Shown here one piece after another: positions 8,908-19,292 of a stretch of DNA of 64,000 nt; positions within the stretch are counted from its first letter, which is position 1, and each line of letters opens with the position of its first letter. This DNA comes from Pomphorhynchus laevis (Eukaryota; Acanthocephala; Palaeacanthocephala; Echinorhynchida; Pomphorhynchidae): the NCBI GenBank assembly GCA_012934845.2, contig WNNJ02003523.1, forward strand, positions 93,352 to 157,351. Reading direction: 5' to 3'. Under the pieces are notes generated by a model. It did no database searches. It was given only the letters and a program-made list of their open reading frames with translations, and was not told the origin of the DNA. The position numbers were made by a program, and so were the translations under genes.

Positions 8908-10434
8908 TTGTTCGACACAGGGAGTTGCTATAGTTTTATTCGAACTGATATTGTGAGTAAGATGAAATTGCCTATCGTCAGAGATATACGGCCTATTACA
9001 ATGGCCACTAATCGCTTTAAGACTTTAACTAAAGGCCATGTCACTACTTCCATCATCTACAAGTCCCAAATTTATAAAAACATTATATTTCATGTTCTGG
9101 ACGACTTATGTACCGAAGCAATATTGGGGATGGATTTTATGAATGAGCATAAGAGGTTCAAACTAAAATTGAATAGTCCTAGAAACGAATTGGTAATTGC
9201 TGCTTTGCGACCTATAGATTTCAAGCCAGTTCGACCATTTTCACATCTAAATGAACATTGCATTCCTATTGCAACGAGGTCTCGCCGGTATAATCCAGCC
9301 GATCGTGATTTTATTCGATCGGAGGTTCAGAAGTTATTGAAAGATGGGATTATCGAACCTTGTATTTCACCATGGCGAGCTCAAGTGGTAGTTACGCGCT
9401 CGGAGAGACATAAACGCAGGCTTGTTATTGATTACTCACAAACGATAAATAAATATACATTGCTGGATGCCTATCCTTTGCCAAACTTACAAGATCTTGT
9501 GTATGAAATTAGTAAATACAAATGGTTTTCTACAATTGACTTACAGTCTGCTTATCATCAAGTTCCTTTACATCCAGACGATAGACTATATACTGCCTTT
9601 GAAGCAGATGGAAGATTATATTGCTTTGCGAGATTGCCCTTTGGTTTGAAGAATGCAGTGTCATGCTTTCAGCGATGTATGGATCACATGATTGAAACAA
9701 ATGAATTAAAAAGTACATTTGCCTATCTAGATAACATTACAATTTGCGGAATGACCCAACAAGAACACGACGAAAATCTGGGCAAATTCAACAGTGTCGC
9801 TACCAAGTGCGGGCTCACAATGAATACAACTATATGTGAATTTAACAAGAAAGAAATAGAGCTTCTCGGCTACTTAATTTGTCAAGGAGTACTGAAACCA
9901 GATCCGGATAGATTGCAGGCTTTACATGAACTTCCCCCCCTACGATGTCAGATCCTTACAACGAAGTATTGGACTCTTTGCTTACTACTCGTCTTGGATA
10001 CCAGAATTTTCACAAAAGATTGAATTCTTGAGAAACGCTTCATTCCCTATGAACGCTGAATCAAAACTGTCATTTGAAAAGCTTAAAGCAGATATTGCGA
10101 GTGCTTATTTATACCACATCGATAACGCTCAAGCGCTAACAGTTGAGACAGACGCTTCTGAAACGTGCAATGCGGCTACACTGAACGGAGACGGTCGTCC
10201 GATTGCGTTTTTTTTTCAAGAAAACTTTCTGTAAGCGAGCAGAGATGGGCAGCAATCGAGAAAGAGGCTTTAGCCATAGTGGAATCCCTTATTAAGTGGC
10301 GACATTTTCTTATCGGAAGGCATTTTAAAATCATCACAGACCAAAGATCAGTTAGTTTTATATTCAATCAGCTAAACGGACGCAAGATAAAAAACGACAA
10401 AATACAACGTTGGAAAGCATAATTGGCCAATTAA
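8890..10434 (+). pseudogene. Gypsy-P pol: protease, reverse transcriptase, RNase H
   Basis: Protease: CLFDTGSCYSFI (Asp-Thr-Gly) at about 8905 and AILGMDFM near 9117. RT: LLKDGIIEPCISPWRAQVV, RRLVIDYSQTIN, FSTIDLQSAYHQV (first catalytic Asp), LPFGLKNAVSCFQ, then FAYLDNITICG where the active site should be YLDD, so the second Asp is Asn (near 9730). A frameshift in a C-run at 9931-9938 breaks the connection; SLQRSIGLFAYYSSWIPEFS follows. RNase H: TVETDASET, another frameshift in the T-run at about 10208, then QRWAAIEKEALAIVESLIKWRHFL. TAA at 10420-10422. Dead by both frame and active site. Confidence 0.88.
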
Positions 10435-11691
10435 GATTTTTAAATATTCTACCGCCCGGGATCTTTTAATGGACCAGCAGATACCTTATCTAGAATATGT
10501 GCTACTTCCAATTTCGATAGAGGATTACGAGAACTTCACGAATCATTATGTCACTCCGGGGTACGACGGTTAACTCATTATGTCAGATCACGGAATCTTC
10601 CATTCTCAGTAAATGATGTGAAAAATATTTGTGAACGTTGTGAAGCTTGTAAATTTTTTAAGCCTCGATTTTCAAATACCTGTACGGCTCATGTAATTAA
10701 AGCTACCCGCCCTTTTGAGCGATTATGCATAGATTTCAAAGGACCATTACCGAGTAATTCAAGATCCCGTTTCCTCCTTGTTGTGATTGATGAGTATAGT
10801 CGGTTTCCTTTTGCCTACGCGTGCCCCGATATGTCTGCTAAAACTGTGTGTCATTGTTTGGACGAAATATTTGCTATTTTTGGTTGTCCAGAATATATTC
10901 ATTCGGATAGAGGTACGTCGTTTCTGTCATCGGATGTCAGACAATTTCTCAGTGAGAGAGGAATCGCTAGCAGTTCCACAACACCGTACAACCCAAGAGG
11001 TAACGGGCAATGCGAACGATACAATTCAACAATTTGGACAGCTATAACTACCACGTTACGAAGTGAACGAATGTCTATTCATCAGTGGCAAATAATATTA
11101 CCAAGAGCACTCAATAGCATAAGGAGTCTTTTATGTACTTCAACCAACTACACACCTCACGAACGGATATTTTCTTACCCCAGAAAGAGTAATGAAGGCA
11201 AAACGTTTCCAAAATAGATGACCGATGGTGCATCTGTACTTGTCCAGAATCATAGACGTGAATCGAAATATGAACCAATAGGTTGTCCAGCTAAACTTGT
11301 GACTGCTAACAACACATACGCTATCATCGAATATCCTAATCAACGACAAGGTGCGGTTTCTGTAAGGGACGTGGCTCCCGGTTTCGATATCGGACAACGG
11401 TTGTCAGGTGGAGATAGCTGCCAAAATCTAATGATAGAAGATCATGAATGTACGAACGATACATCACAACTTACAACTACTACTAAAGATGATATTGAAA
11501 GCAGCTATAACCCTGATACCAGCTACAGCGACGATAAAACTGTGAGTACGGACGACGATACTTTAAACGATACTTTCAAAATATCCGACGAGAAAGGAAA
11601 TAAAATTATGCAGAGCAACGAAAGACCCGTGCGAAATAAAGCTACTCCCGCGTATCTACGAGATTATGTTTGGCGGAGGAGAATGTCGTGA
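10435..11691 (+). pseudogene. Gypsy-P integrase
   Basis: Open from about 10480. HHCC zinc domain: LHESLCHSG with YVRSRNLPF, then CERCEAC near 10630. Core: RLCIDFKGPLP and VVIDEYSRFPFAYACPDMS (Asp), HSDRGTSFLS (Asp), TPYNPRGNGQCERYN (Glu), so the D,D,E set appears present. After NEGKTFPK an in-frame TAG (11215-11217) interrupts, where a Trp is likely. It continues with GASVLVQNHRRES and YAIIEYPNQRQGAVSV and an acidic, Thr-rich tail ending at TGA 11689-11691 inside the LTR. Confidence 0.88.
11672..11683 (+). promoter_or_regulatory. polypurine tract of Gypsy-P
   Basis: GGCGGAGGAGAA abuts the 3' LTR at 11684, the standard position for the plus-strand primer. Confidence 0.75.
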
Positions 11692-11773
11692 ATTAACTAA
11701 CTTGTGTTTTAATGTTATTTGTTTTGTAGATGTTTTCAATAAAGCTACTTTAGCCTCACGTTGGATCTTAACA
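11684..11773 (+). repeat. Gypsy-P 3' LTR (90 bp)
   Basis: Second LTR copy; differs from 7891-7980 at two bases (G to A in GTTTTAATG, T to G in CACGTTGG). Confidence 0.9.
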
Positions 11774-12358
11774 ACATAACGAACGTCTTGAGAGTTATAT
11801 GTGGGTTGATTCGATTGAATAAAATGGTACAAACGATTAACTCCAGGGTGGCAAAGTGTCGCGTGAAGTTCGTAAAGGAGCTTTAATCTTTTTGTTTGTT
11901 GAAATACCCGTAACTTGATGCACAGATATCCCTAGACATTGAGTCGGTTACACAATTCAACTTTCCATGCCGATAAATGATGCAATACTTAAATTTAGAT
12001 AAATCGAGACGCCATCTTTGCACCTTTTCATTTTTTATTTTACTCTTGTGATTCCTGTTAAATATAAATGAGACGGTTAAATATAAATTTGATCAGTTAG
12101 AACATTGAAAGTTCAACTAGACAAATAGTGCCTCCAATATCGTAATGCTTCGACGATGGCGAGGGCCTTTTTCTCAATAGCGGAATGTCCAACGGCAATC
12201 TTGCTAAGGGTATGTGAATAAAAGGCAACGGGTTTGTTATCCTGTATTAATACAGCACCGATGGCATGGAGAGAGGCGTCAGTCTCAACAGTAAATGTCT
12301 TGTTGAAATCGATGGGTGTTAGTGTAATAATGAGAAATAATGAGAATAATGAGATCAC
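11774..12358 (-). pseudogene. Gypsy-M RNase H and integrase N-terminus
   Basis: Read from 12358 downward: TVETDASLHAIGAV (RNase H), VAFYSHTLSK and AIEKKALAIVEALRYWRHYL. A stop near 12113 ends that frame. VQRWRLDLSKFKYC and YRHGKLNCVTDSMSRD (RNase H end) are readable at about 11930-12030. The integrase zinc region HATLCHPGVNRLYHF at 11800-11880 leads to QDVRYV at 11774, where Gypsy-P cuts in. Decayed by several frameshifts. Confidence 0.83.
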
Positions 12359-12926
12359 GAATTAGATCAAATAAGCGCCTTGCTACCGGTGTAATAGGAA
12401 AATTCGTAGTTTCAGCTAACGGACGAATCTGTGACGAAAAATTTTGAATCAATTTGGAATAATGAGAGAAGAGGTCAACAATTCTTCGCAGTTGACGTTT
12501 ATTTTGAGGTACTTGCAGTTCTCGCAAAGATGAGACACGATTAGGATCAGGCCGTTTAATACCATTGCCAACTTGATATCCCAGAATATTGATCATCGTC
12601 TTATTAAAAATACACTTTGATTCATTTAGTGTGATTCGGTACTTAGAAGCAACTTCACGAAATTTTGCCAGATTTGTATCGTGTTCTTGCTGGGTTTTGC
12701 CGCACACAATAATGTCGTCGAGATATGAGTATGTGCCGGTTAAGTTTTCTTTCTCTATGATCTCGTTGATTATTCGTTGGAAAGCGGCCACAGCATTCCT
12801 GAGTCCGAATGGCATTCGCTAAAATTGATAGAGTTTACCATCAGCCTCGAATGCCTTCAAAAAAATTTTGTTTGCTCGTAAGGGAACTTAATAATAAGCA
12901 CTTTTGACATCTAGAGTGCTAAACAC
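12285..12926 (-). pseudogene. Gypsy-M reverse transcriptase, palm and thumb
   Basis: Minus strand from 12926: FSTLDVKSAYY (first catalytic Asp) with a stop soon after. The long frame 12815-12285 then begins at MPFGLRNAVAAFQRI, with YSYLDDIIVCG (intact YLDD, about 12725-12714) and ILGYQVGNGIKRPDPNRV. The tail of the frame overlaps RNase H after a frameshift. Bases 12921-12926 (AAACAC) are the target of LINE-C, repeated at 17606-17611. Confidence 0.87.
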
Positions 12927-12967
12927 TTAAAACGCTTAAAAAACGTTTAGTTTCTAATAAACATACA

Positions 12968-13114
12968 TTCCAGATTTCAGTTCCAGATTTCAGTTCCAGA
13001 TTTCAGTTCAAGATTTCAGTTCCAAATTTCAGTTCCAGATTTCAGTTCCAGATTTAAGTTCCAGATTTAAGTTCCAGATTTAAGTTCCAGATTTAAGTTC
13101 CAGATTTAAGTTCC
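12968..13114 (+). repeat. 13-bp tandem repeat in LINE-C leader
   Basis: About eleven units of TTCCAGATTTCAG and its variant with TTTAAG. The first half is mostly TTTCAG and the last five units are TTTAAG. LINE-S has shorter CAATCCAGTTCC words in the same place. Possibly promoter monomers. Downstream (13115-13290) are GCGAGCG palindromic bases and repeated CGACAACCAT words. Confidence 0.85.
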
Positions 13115-13349
13115 GCGAGCGAAGCGAGCGGAAAATCTTGTCCACCAAGATTTTAAAACAATCAAACTACAATCTTCGACGACAACCAACGACAACCTTC
13201 GACGACAACTAAGGACAACCATCCGCTTGACAATTATCGACAACCATCGACAACCATCGACGACATCCGCTCGCTACTTACAACTAACGACTTGCAGACT
13301 AACGGAGTTTAAACATTCTTGATTATAACTAACTAATTAACATTTTATT

Positions 13350-14915
13350 ATGGCAAAGAGAAAGCTAACTGAAAATGTCGGCCAGCAACTCAAGTCCGTC
13401 AAGGAAGCTTACATCGAAAAGCAAATTGGATGCGACAACAAGAACTGCAATGTTTGAACTCACGTTGCCATTCCTTTCACTGACGAGGACAACTTTTTAA
13501 ATCTAAATTTCCTCTGCGGATTCTGTTGTGCTGCCCTCGTAGGTAAGCTAATGAAGAATGACCACTCAAACGGTGGAGAAGTTCTGTACGCTAACAAAAC
13601 AGATTTGTGCTTAATAAATAAACTTGATATCTCTCAGTCGACTCAGACCGCTGTTATACATGGAACATCAACAAACGACAACATATCTTCCAATCTATCG
13701 TCGTCATCCGTTTGCTTACTAACTCCTTCGTCATCTATGAAACCCGTTCTTGAAACTTCTCTCACACACACTCCTCCTTTAACTACGGATAAAACTTCCC
13801 ATAATCTTCATCTTCCTAACAATGCAAACAGTAAAGGCCTTCATCTCGTACCTCATTTTTCCTATTCATCCCCACATCTAAATACATATCATACTTCTTT
13901 CTTCTCTTCACGTACTCCTTACTCTACCTCTACCGTATCACTTCTCAGTAATTTACATCCTTCTGTCAAAATTATCTCCAGTAACATCTCCGTTCAACCT
14001 ATTCAACAATCCACTTCTGTCACACATGCTCCAACCGTATCACCTATCAATAATTTACATCCTTCCGTCAAAATCATCTCCAGTAACATCTCCGATCAAC
14101 CGATTCAACACTCCACTCCTGTCACACATGCTCCGAACTATCTTAAATCTTCACTTAGCACCCCTGTCATTCCCACGTTTATCTGCTCTTCTGCCTCTAC
14201 TGCTACCAGGTCTTTCCGTCCACCACTACGTAATCGTTTTCCTTCACGCGATCGATGCATTATCATATCTAATTTAAAGGTTTCCGAATCTGCTTCTCCT
14301 CAATGTCGCCTCGATGATGATGTATCTGCTTTCAGGTCTATCCTAGCAACAATTCTTCCTGATAATAATCCATCCATCTTCAATAATATCGCTCCTGTAT
14401 CTTTGATCCGTTTAAACAAATCCACTAAATCCAATCATCGCAGTCCTCCACTACTAAAAATTGTTTTCCGAAATAGTTCACATGCATCCATGGTCCTTTC
14501 CCAACATTTTAAACTTCTTACCACTTCGTCTACTAGTCGGATCTTTCCTGACCGATCCACTTCTGATATTGCCCAGCTTAATTTAGCTCGCATTGAGAAA
14601 CATCGACGTGAAACAAACGGCGAGTCATCCTTATCTATACGTCAAATCAATGGAAATTTTCACGTTGTACACACAAGGCCAAAAATTCGATGGCGTCCCA
14701 TCTCTCCCCATTGTCTTCTTCGCAAGTCGATCTCGCTCCAAAGCATACTTTTCGTCTTAGTCTATTCAACACTCGCTTCATTCTTCATAAAGCTGATATG
14801 CTCCTTGATATCTTCGATCAATTATCTATCGATATTCTCTGCATTACCGAATCCTGGCATTGTGACTCCGACGATATTGGTATTCGTCGTCTATGTCGCT
14901 CTGGTTGTTCTTTAG
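13350..14915 (+). pseudogene. LINE-C ORF1 (finger, Ser/Thr-rich middle, C-terminal domain)
   Basis: The real start is ATG 13350 (MAKRKLTENV). The finger C-x4-C is followed by V-stop: TGA at 13455-13457 replaces the Trp present in sister copies; FLCGFCCAALV completes the finger. The frame is then open to 14915. The middle is Ser/Thr/Pro/His-rich with a repeated 34-residue block. The C-terminal domain runs from RDRCIIISNLKV to SLIRLNKS, LLKIVFRNSSHASMVL and NFHVVHTRPKIRWRP. LINE-Q has a stop about 30 bases after RWRP, here mutated to Lys, so the frame reads on out of register. One nonsense mutation plus read-through. Confidence 0.82.
13950..14153 (+). repeat. 102-bp tandem repeat inside LINE-C ORF1
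   Basis: Two units beginning AATTTACATCCTTC at 13950 and 14052 encode a repeated NLHPSVKIISSNIS block of 34 residues. LINE-Q has the same block twice at 59326 and 59458, spaced 132 bp. Confidence 0.8.
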
Positions 14916-17501
14916 TTGAATCAGCTCGTCCAATTGCCTCTCATACATCTACTGCTTCTAACCATGGCGGTATTGTTGCCATTGCTCGTCACCCAATGTC
15001 TTTACGTAAAATCAACGTTAACATACGTTACACCTAGTTCGAATTACTCATATGCAGATTATCAACTCCTTTCCCTATGGAACTTGTGATTGTATACCGT
15101 CCAGGTTCAGTTGCCCCCTCACGTATCTTCTTTAACGACCTTGCAGATCTTATGTCTCACTGTTCCTTGTCTTATACTCCTTCTGTTGTTCTCGGTGACT
15201 TTAACATTCATCTTGATCGCCCGGCTGACTCTGACTCTATCACTTTAACTAATCTTTTTTCTGATTTTAACTATAAATTACTTTCAACAAGCCCAACTCA
15301 TATTCTCGGCGGTGCTCTCGACATCATTGCTGTCCCTATCTGCTTCAATGACTATACTTCTTTGTCGATTACTGATCCCGGTTTGTCCGATCATTTCCTT
15401 GTCACTCTTACTCTTACTCGTCCCCATCCTCCGTCTCCGCCTCCACCAATATCCACACCAAGTCGACCCTGGAAGCTTCTCGATATCCCTATTCTCTGCA
15501 CAGCCTTACTCAATTCTTAACTCTTTTCACTTCATCTTAACTATCTCTCTCCCGATGATCTATGCATTCTGTTTGATTATGAACTTACGTCGATCCTCAA
15601 TAACTTCTGCCTAGTCGACTTCGACGTTCCCAGCGCTTGCGCCATGCTCCCTGGTTCGATTCTCACTGTAGTCTTTCTAAGCGTCGACTCCGTCACTCTT
15701 TCCGTGTGTATAATCGCTTTCTTAAACGTTCTCCCAACTCACTCCCTTCAAATCTCCGTGATTCCTACTTTTCTCTACGCCGTTCACATCTTATTGGAAA
15801 ATCTTAAACTCAATTCTTTCACGATCATCTACCCCTTGTAATATAAATCCTGATGAATTTTCTTCTTATCTACAAACTAAGCTATCTAATTTACTTTTCC
15901 TACTACCCAAAGCCCCCTTGTACCCACTCTTATCTTTTAATACTTCCCTCCCAGAACTATTCCACCTTCTTCCCGTTTCGTCTGATGAAGTTTCTTCGGT
16001 TCTGCTGTCATTACCTAATAAAACCTCTCCTTCTGACCCAATTCTCACTCACTTGCTTAAAAATATCTGCTCCGTTATCTTACCCTTCCTAATCACATTG
16101 TTCAACTCGTCCATCCGTAGACATACATTTCCTTCCATCTGGAAATGCGCCACTGTTCGTCCTCATCAAAAAGCAATGTCTCGACTCCTCACTACCATCT
16201 TCTTACCGTCCTATTTCACTTCTCCCAACCCACTCTAAACTCTTTGAGCGTCTCGTTCTTAAGCAAGTTAATACATATCTCTATTCCTCTAACTTATTTC
16301 CTCCCTTCCAAGCCGCTTTTCGCTCTAATTACTCTACCGAAATTGCATGTCTTAAAGTTTATAACGACTTACTCATATCGCGCGATCATAAATTATGTAG
16401 TGTCATAGTTTCTCTTGATCTATCGTCTGCTTTTGACATCGTCGATCACTCGATTCTTCTCCATCGCCTTCGTCATGATTATGGCTTCTCTTTACCCACT
16501 GTATCATGGTTTTCTTCATATCTATCAAACCGTACATTTCGCGTATATTCTAACTCTTCTCTCTCCCATCCTTCGTCCATTCCGTCCGGTGTTCCACAAG
16601 GCTCCGTATTAGGCCCTATACTTTTCTCTCTTCTTGGTGATTTGTCTTCGATTTCTTATAAGTTTAACTTCCATGTTGTGCAATATGCTGATGACATTAT
16701 CATCTATGCTCATGCACATGTTTATCGTATTCACGATCTTAGTGTTTCTGCTTCCGAATGTCTTGTCTCAATTACTAATCATCTTTGTTCCCTTCGCCTT
16801 TCTCTGAATCCAGAATTATGTAGATCCTACCTCGAAGCTTGGGCGTAGAACCTCCTTCCGTATCACTAAATTCTACAATTCTTCCTATCGTTGATAATCT
16901 CGTTTTCCTAGGATTTTATTTCGACAACCGACTTTCACTCAAACCTTTCGTTAGTGATAAAGTACGCTCATCTACCTTGATACTCCGCAATCTCCGTCAA
17001 GTTCGTAGATTGATCGATTTCCCTTCTTGTATGACTCTCATATCTTCTCTTCTTTTCTCAAGACTTGATTACTGTCTTAGTCTATTTTCCAACTCACCTA
17101 AATCCACTCTTCTTCCTTTACAACGCATCATCAACGCTGCCGTTCGAGTTCTCTGTTTTCGTCGTTTTGATCATACATCCCACTATCTTGTTTCTCTTGA
17201 TTGACCTACCATTTATTGTCGTGTTCAAATTCGTCATCTTATCATTGCTTTTCGCCTTATAACTTCTCATACCCCTTCATTTCTCAACCTTCCTTTTCTC
17301 GACAATTCTCGTACTGTGTATTGTGCTCTGCGTTCCCGTAATTCCCTTCTTTTACATATCCCAATCTACTCTACCTCTTTTGGCTTCCGCTCCTTCGTTG
17401 TGGCTGCTCCTCTCTTGTGGAATCAACTGCCTATTCATATCCGTCAATCAACATCTATGCCGTACTTCAAACGCCAAATCCAATTCTTTTTCAACAATTA
17501 A
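14690..17501 (+). pseudogene. LINE-C ORF2 (APE endonuclease and RT)
   Basis: Starts at ATG 14690 inside ORF1 (CGATGGCG; ORF1 reads RWRP). Endonuclease: LFNTR, CITESWH, NHGGIVAIARH. A stop at 15035-15037 follows (TCG to TAG compared with LINE-Q), then VIVYRPGS, GDFNIHLDRP and LSDHFLV. A stop at about 15518 and a one-base deletion near 15615 are both shared with LINE-Q (the deletion also with LINE-R). RT: SLDLSSAFDIVDHS near 16410, GVPQGSVLGP near 16590, QYADDIIIY near 16685, all in shifted pieces. The thumb with SLKPFV and RIINAAVRVL runs to about 17200, and the end is near 17501. At least six lesions. Confidence 0.85.
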
Positions 17502-17553
17502 CTAATTACCTGTGACCTTTGATGTTCTTTTTTGTTTGTTAGTGGTCATGTAA

Positions 17554-17605
17554 GCGTGCATTTTGCACGCATTTGCCACGTTAAATAAATTATTGTATTA
17601 TTAAA
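17554..17605 (+). other. family-2 3' hairpin and tail (LINE-C)
   Basis: GCGTGC-ATTTT-GCACGC forms a 6-bp stem at 17554-17570, followed by ATTTGCCACGTTAAATAAAT. The same layout recurs at 38150-38165, 54975-54988 and 58473-58488, and reversed at 56095-56110. Probably the site recognised by the family-2 RT; this is inference by analogy with other LINEs. Confidence 0.7.
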
Positions 17606-17611
17606 AAACAC

Positions 17612-18276
17612 GTTATTGCTAGATATGGTATCAATCAAGTCGTCTATTCGGGGCATGGGGTAAGCGTCAAGTACAGTGAATTTATTTACTGTCTGTGAAT
17701 AACCTACAACAAGACGACGACGTTCTACCCTGTTTGCAATAAGAACTTGCGCGCGCCATGGTGATCGACTGTGCTCGATGATTCCCTCGGCCAACATTCG
17801 TTTTACTTCCAAAGCAATAAAGCGATTATCTTCGATATTACGTTATCGAGACGGAATTGCTACAGGTTTCCAGTCTTTGAAATCCTCTGAAAATAACTAC
17901 GGTAAATTGATTTCCATGCTAGATAATTGTCCGATTGTCAATTTCTCTTGCTTATTATTTCTTCAAAGTCGAATGGAAATACTTGAATGTAAGCACAAGA
18001 ATGGATGACCAAGTATCAAATCACGGCATAGGTGAGGCATGACGAAACATTGAACGTCAGAATAGTTGCGATTACAGTAAGATATCGATATCACACATCG
18101 GTCATCGCATACAGAGGTAAACGATTAATTAGCCATGGAAATCCTAACACAACAAGATTCTATAGGAACACCTAATTTGCGAATTACTGAAGAATCAACG
18201 AAATTGGAAGAGCTTCAAGTGTCGATAAGCGCATCCAGCTTTTGAGTCTCAACACGAACTTGTACCGCCATGTCGT
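17612..18276 (-). pseudogene. Gypsy-M protease and RT N-terminus
   Basis: From 18276 downward: ALIDT-stop-SSSNFVDSSVIRKLGV is the aspartic protease with DTG changed to DT-stop (GGA to TGA), and LILGHPFL is its usual C-terminal motif. After a decayed linker, RT begins with MLAEGIIEHSRSPWRAQVL, then RRLVVGYSQTVNKFT and DAYPMPRIDDLIDTI up to 17612. There LINE-C interrupts and the gene resumes at 12926. The stop and frame breaks make it inactive. Confidence 0.85.
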
Positions 18277-19130
18277 TTAGCTTTGATGCATCACTATTCG
18301 CATTTTGACAAGAAATGATATTAAGTGATTCACCGTCGGACTATTTGATCGAGTACTACGATTATATTTTTGCCGCGATCGAAACAACTTAGCTCGACAA
18401 ACTTTCTCATAGTACCTACGTTTTGAGCAAAATGAACATTCAGCATCCCGGGCTGGACAAAGATTGCGGATATGCATAGCTCCAACACAAAAGTAGCATT
18501 TTTTTCTTGCTTATCTTTAGAACTAGAGCATTAGATTCTTCATTTTCTGAGTTATCAGTATTTAGTTTAGAGCTTTGGGTCTCTTTCATGGCATTTACTG
18601 TGAATTCGGATGTGTGTCGATATTCGTTTGATTGAATTTGGGCTGATTCAATTGTTCGAGCGACTTGATACGCTTTCTCTTTATCAATGTCATTAGTTTC
18701 GAGTATGCGCTGACGAATTTCATTTGACTGCAATCCCGTAATAAATGAATCGCAAATGAGAATATCACGCAGCTCGTTAGCTTTCACATCTTTAAAAGTA
18801 CATTGACGAGCAAGCGTTTCAAGACGATCCACATAATTAGATATCGATTCATCGAGAACTTGTCTGACCGAGCATAACAAATGTCGTTTGTAAACCGAAT
18901 TTGTAGCTTTTTTGAATGATATGTCGAGTAAATCCATTGCTGAGACATAATTTAAAAATGCCTCGATCTTATCAAATAACTGAGCTGAAATTGATATTTT
19001 CAGAAGATCAAGCTTGTCATCTGTAGAATCGATTTTGAGACGTTTAATGAAAGTTTCAAAGCGATATCGCCAATGGCGTCATTCGCGTCCTGCATCAGGA
19101 CAGTCTGTGGTCAGTTTAAGTGTATACGAC
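18277..19130 (-). pseudogene. Gypsy-M gag
   Basis: N-terminal part (19130-18938): GRE-stop-RHWRYRFETFIKRL, where the stop replaces the Trp of the W-x2-W pattern seen in Gypsy-P (IWKHWLSTFEAF). The frame 18937-18440 gives LDISFKKATNSVYKRHLL, SISNYVDRLETLARQC and ELRDILICDSFITGL. A frameshift leads to 18477-18277 with CPARDAEC and CSFCSKRRYYEKVC, a zinc knuckle whose His is Tyr. Homologous to Gypsy-P gag in layout. Confidence 0.82.
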
Positions 19131-19165
19131 TTGAACAGAGATTCCAGACAATTCGTGAATAAAAT
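19131..19165 (-). other. Gypsy-M leader between 5' LTR and gag
   Basis: Short spacer where a primer-binding site is expected. The complement begins ATTTTATTCACGAATTG, with no obvious match to a tRNA 3' end that I can name. Confidence 0.35.
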
Positions 19166-19287
19166 TGTGATAACCAAAGAGAATAAAATGGCTTTTATTC
19201 ACGAATCTACAAATAGTAGTAGGTAATAATAGATATAAACAAGATAGTAAACTTTATAAACAAGATAGTGATCAATGTGATAACACA
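19166..19287 (-). repeat. Gypsy-M 5' LTR (122 bp)
   Basis: Begins TGTGATAACC and ends TAACACA on the + strand. Paired with 6084-6205. Directly followed by the ATGAT duplication at 19288-19292. Confidence 0.88.
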
Positions 19288-19292
19288 ATGAT

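Larger units (their letters stand above)
7891..11773 (+). mobile_element. Gypsy-P, Ty3/gypsy LTR retrotransposon with 90-bp LTRs
   Basis: Two 90-bp LTRs (7891-7980 and 11684-11773) with two mismatches, TGTCG...TTAACA, enclose gag, protease, RT, RNase H and integrase in gypsy order. A polypurine tract (GGCGGAGGAGAA) directly precedes the 3' LTR. It lies antiparallel inside the integrase gene of Gypsy-M. The flanks (GAGAG and ACATA) show no target duplication. The coding part has a stop in gag, frameshifts at T- and C-runs, a stop in integrase and a mutated RT active site, so it is dead. The two gypsies are related, with about the same integrase and RT wording. Confidence 0.92.
12927..17605 (+). 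mobile_element. LINE-C, family-2 non-LTR element, full length but decayed
   Basis: Inserted into Gypsy-M RT with a 6-bp duplication AAACAC (12921-12926, 17606-17611). Order: leader with 13-bp tandem repeats, ORF1 (finger, Ser/Thr/Pro-rich middle, RNA-binding-like domain), overlapping ORF2 (APE, RT) and a 3' end with a GCGTGC hairpin and AATAAAT tail. Family 2 differs from the LINE-A/B/F group in its C-rich, T-rich + strand and its distinct tail. Other copies here are S, N, O, T, Q and R. Confidence 0.9.
6084..19287 (-). mobile_element. Gypsy-M, Ty3/gypsy-type LTR retrotransposon with three nested insertions
   Basis: Flanked by a perfect 5-bp duplication ATGAT (6079-6083 and 19288-19292) and by two 122-bp LTRs starting TGTGATA and ending CACA. 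On the minus strand the order is LTR, gag (19130-18277), protease, RT (17990-17612 then 12926-12285), RNase H and integrase (12358-11774, 7890-7728, 7082-6249), LTR: the classic gypsy order. The gaps are insertions at 7083-7727, 7891-11773 and 12927-17605, and reading resumes across each. I count five differences between the two LTRs against two for Gypsy-P, consistent with Gypsy-M being the older host. Several stop codons make it dead. No env was seen. Confidence 0.9.

Noticed and set aside
12968-13114. CRISPR-like array
   Set aside because: Units are directly adjacent with no spacers, and the window is eukaryotic.
6084-19287. Endogenous retrovirus with envelope
   Set aside because: Between integrase and the 3' LTR of both gypsy elements there is no third frame with signal peptide or membrane segment.
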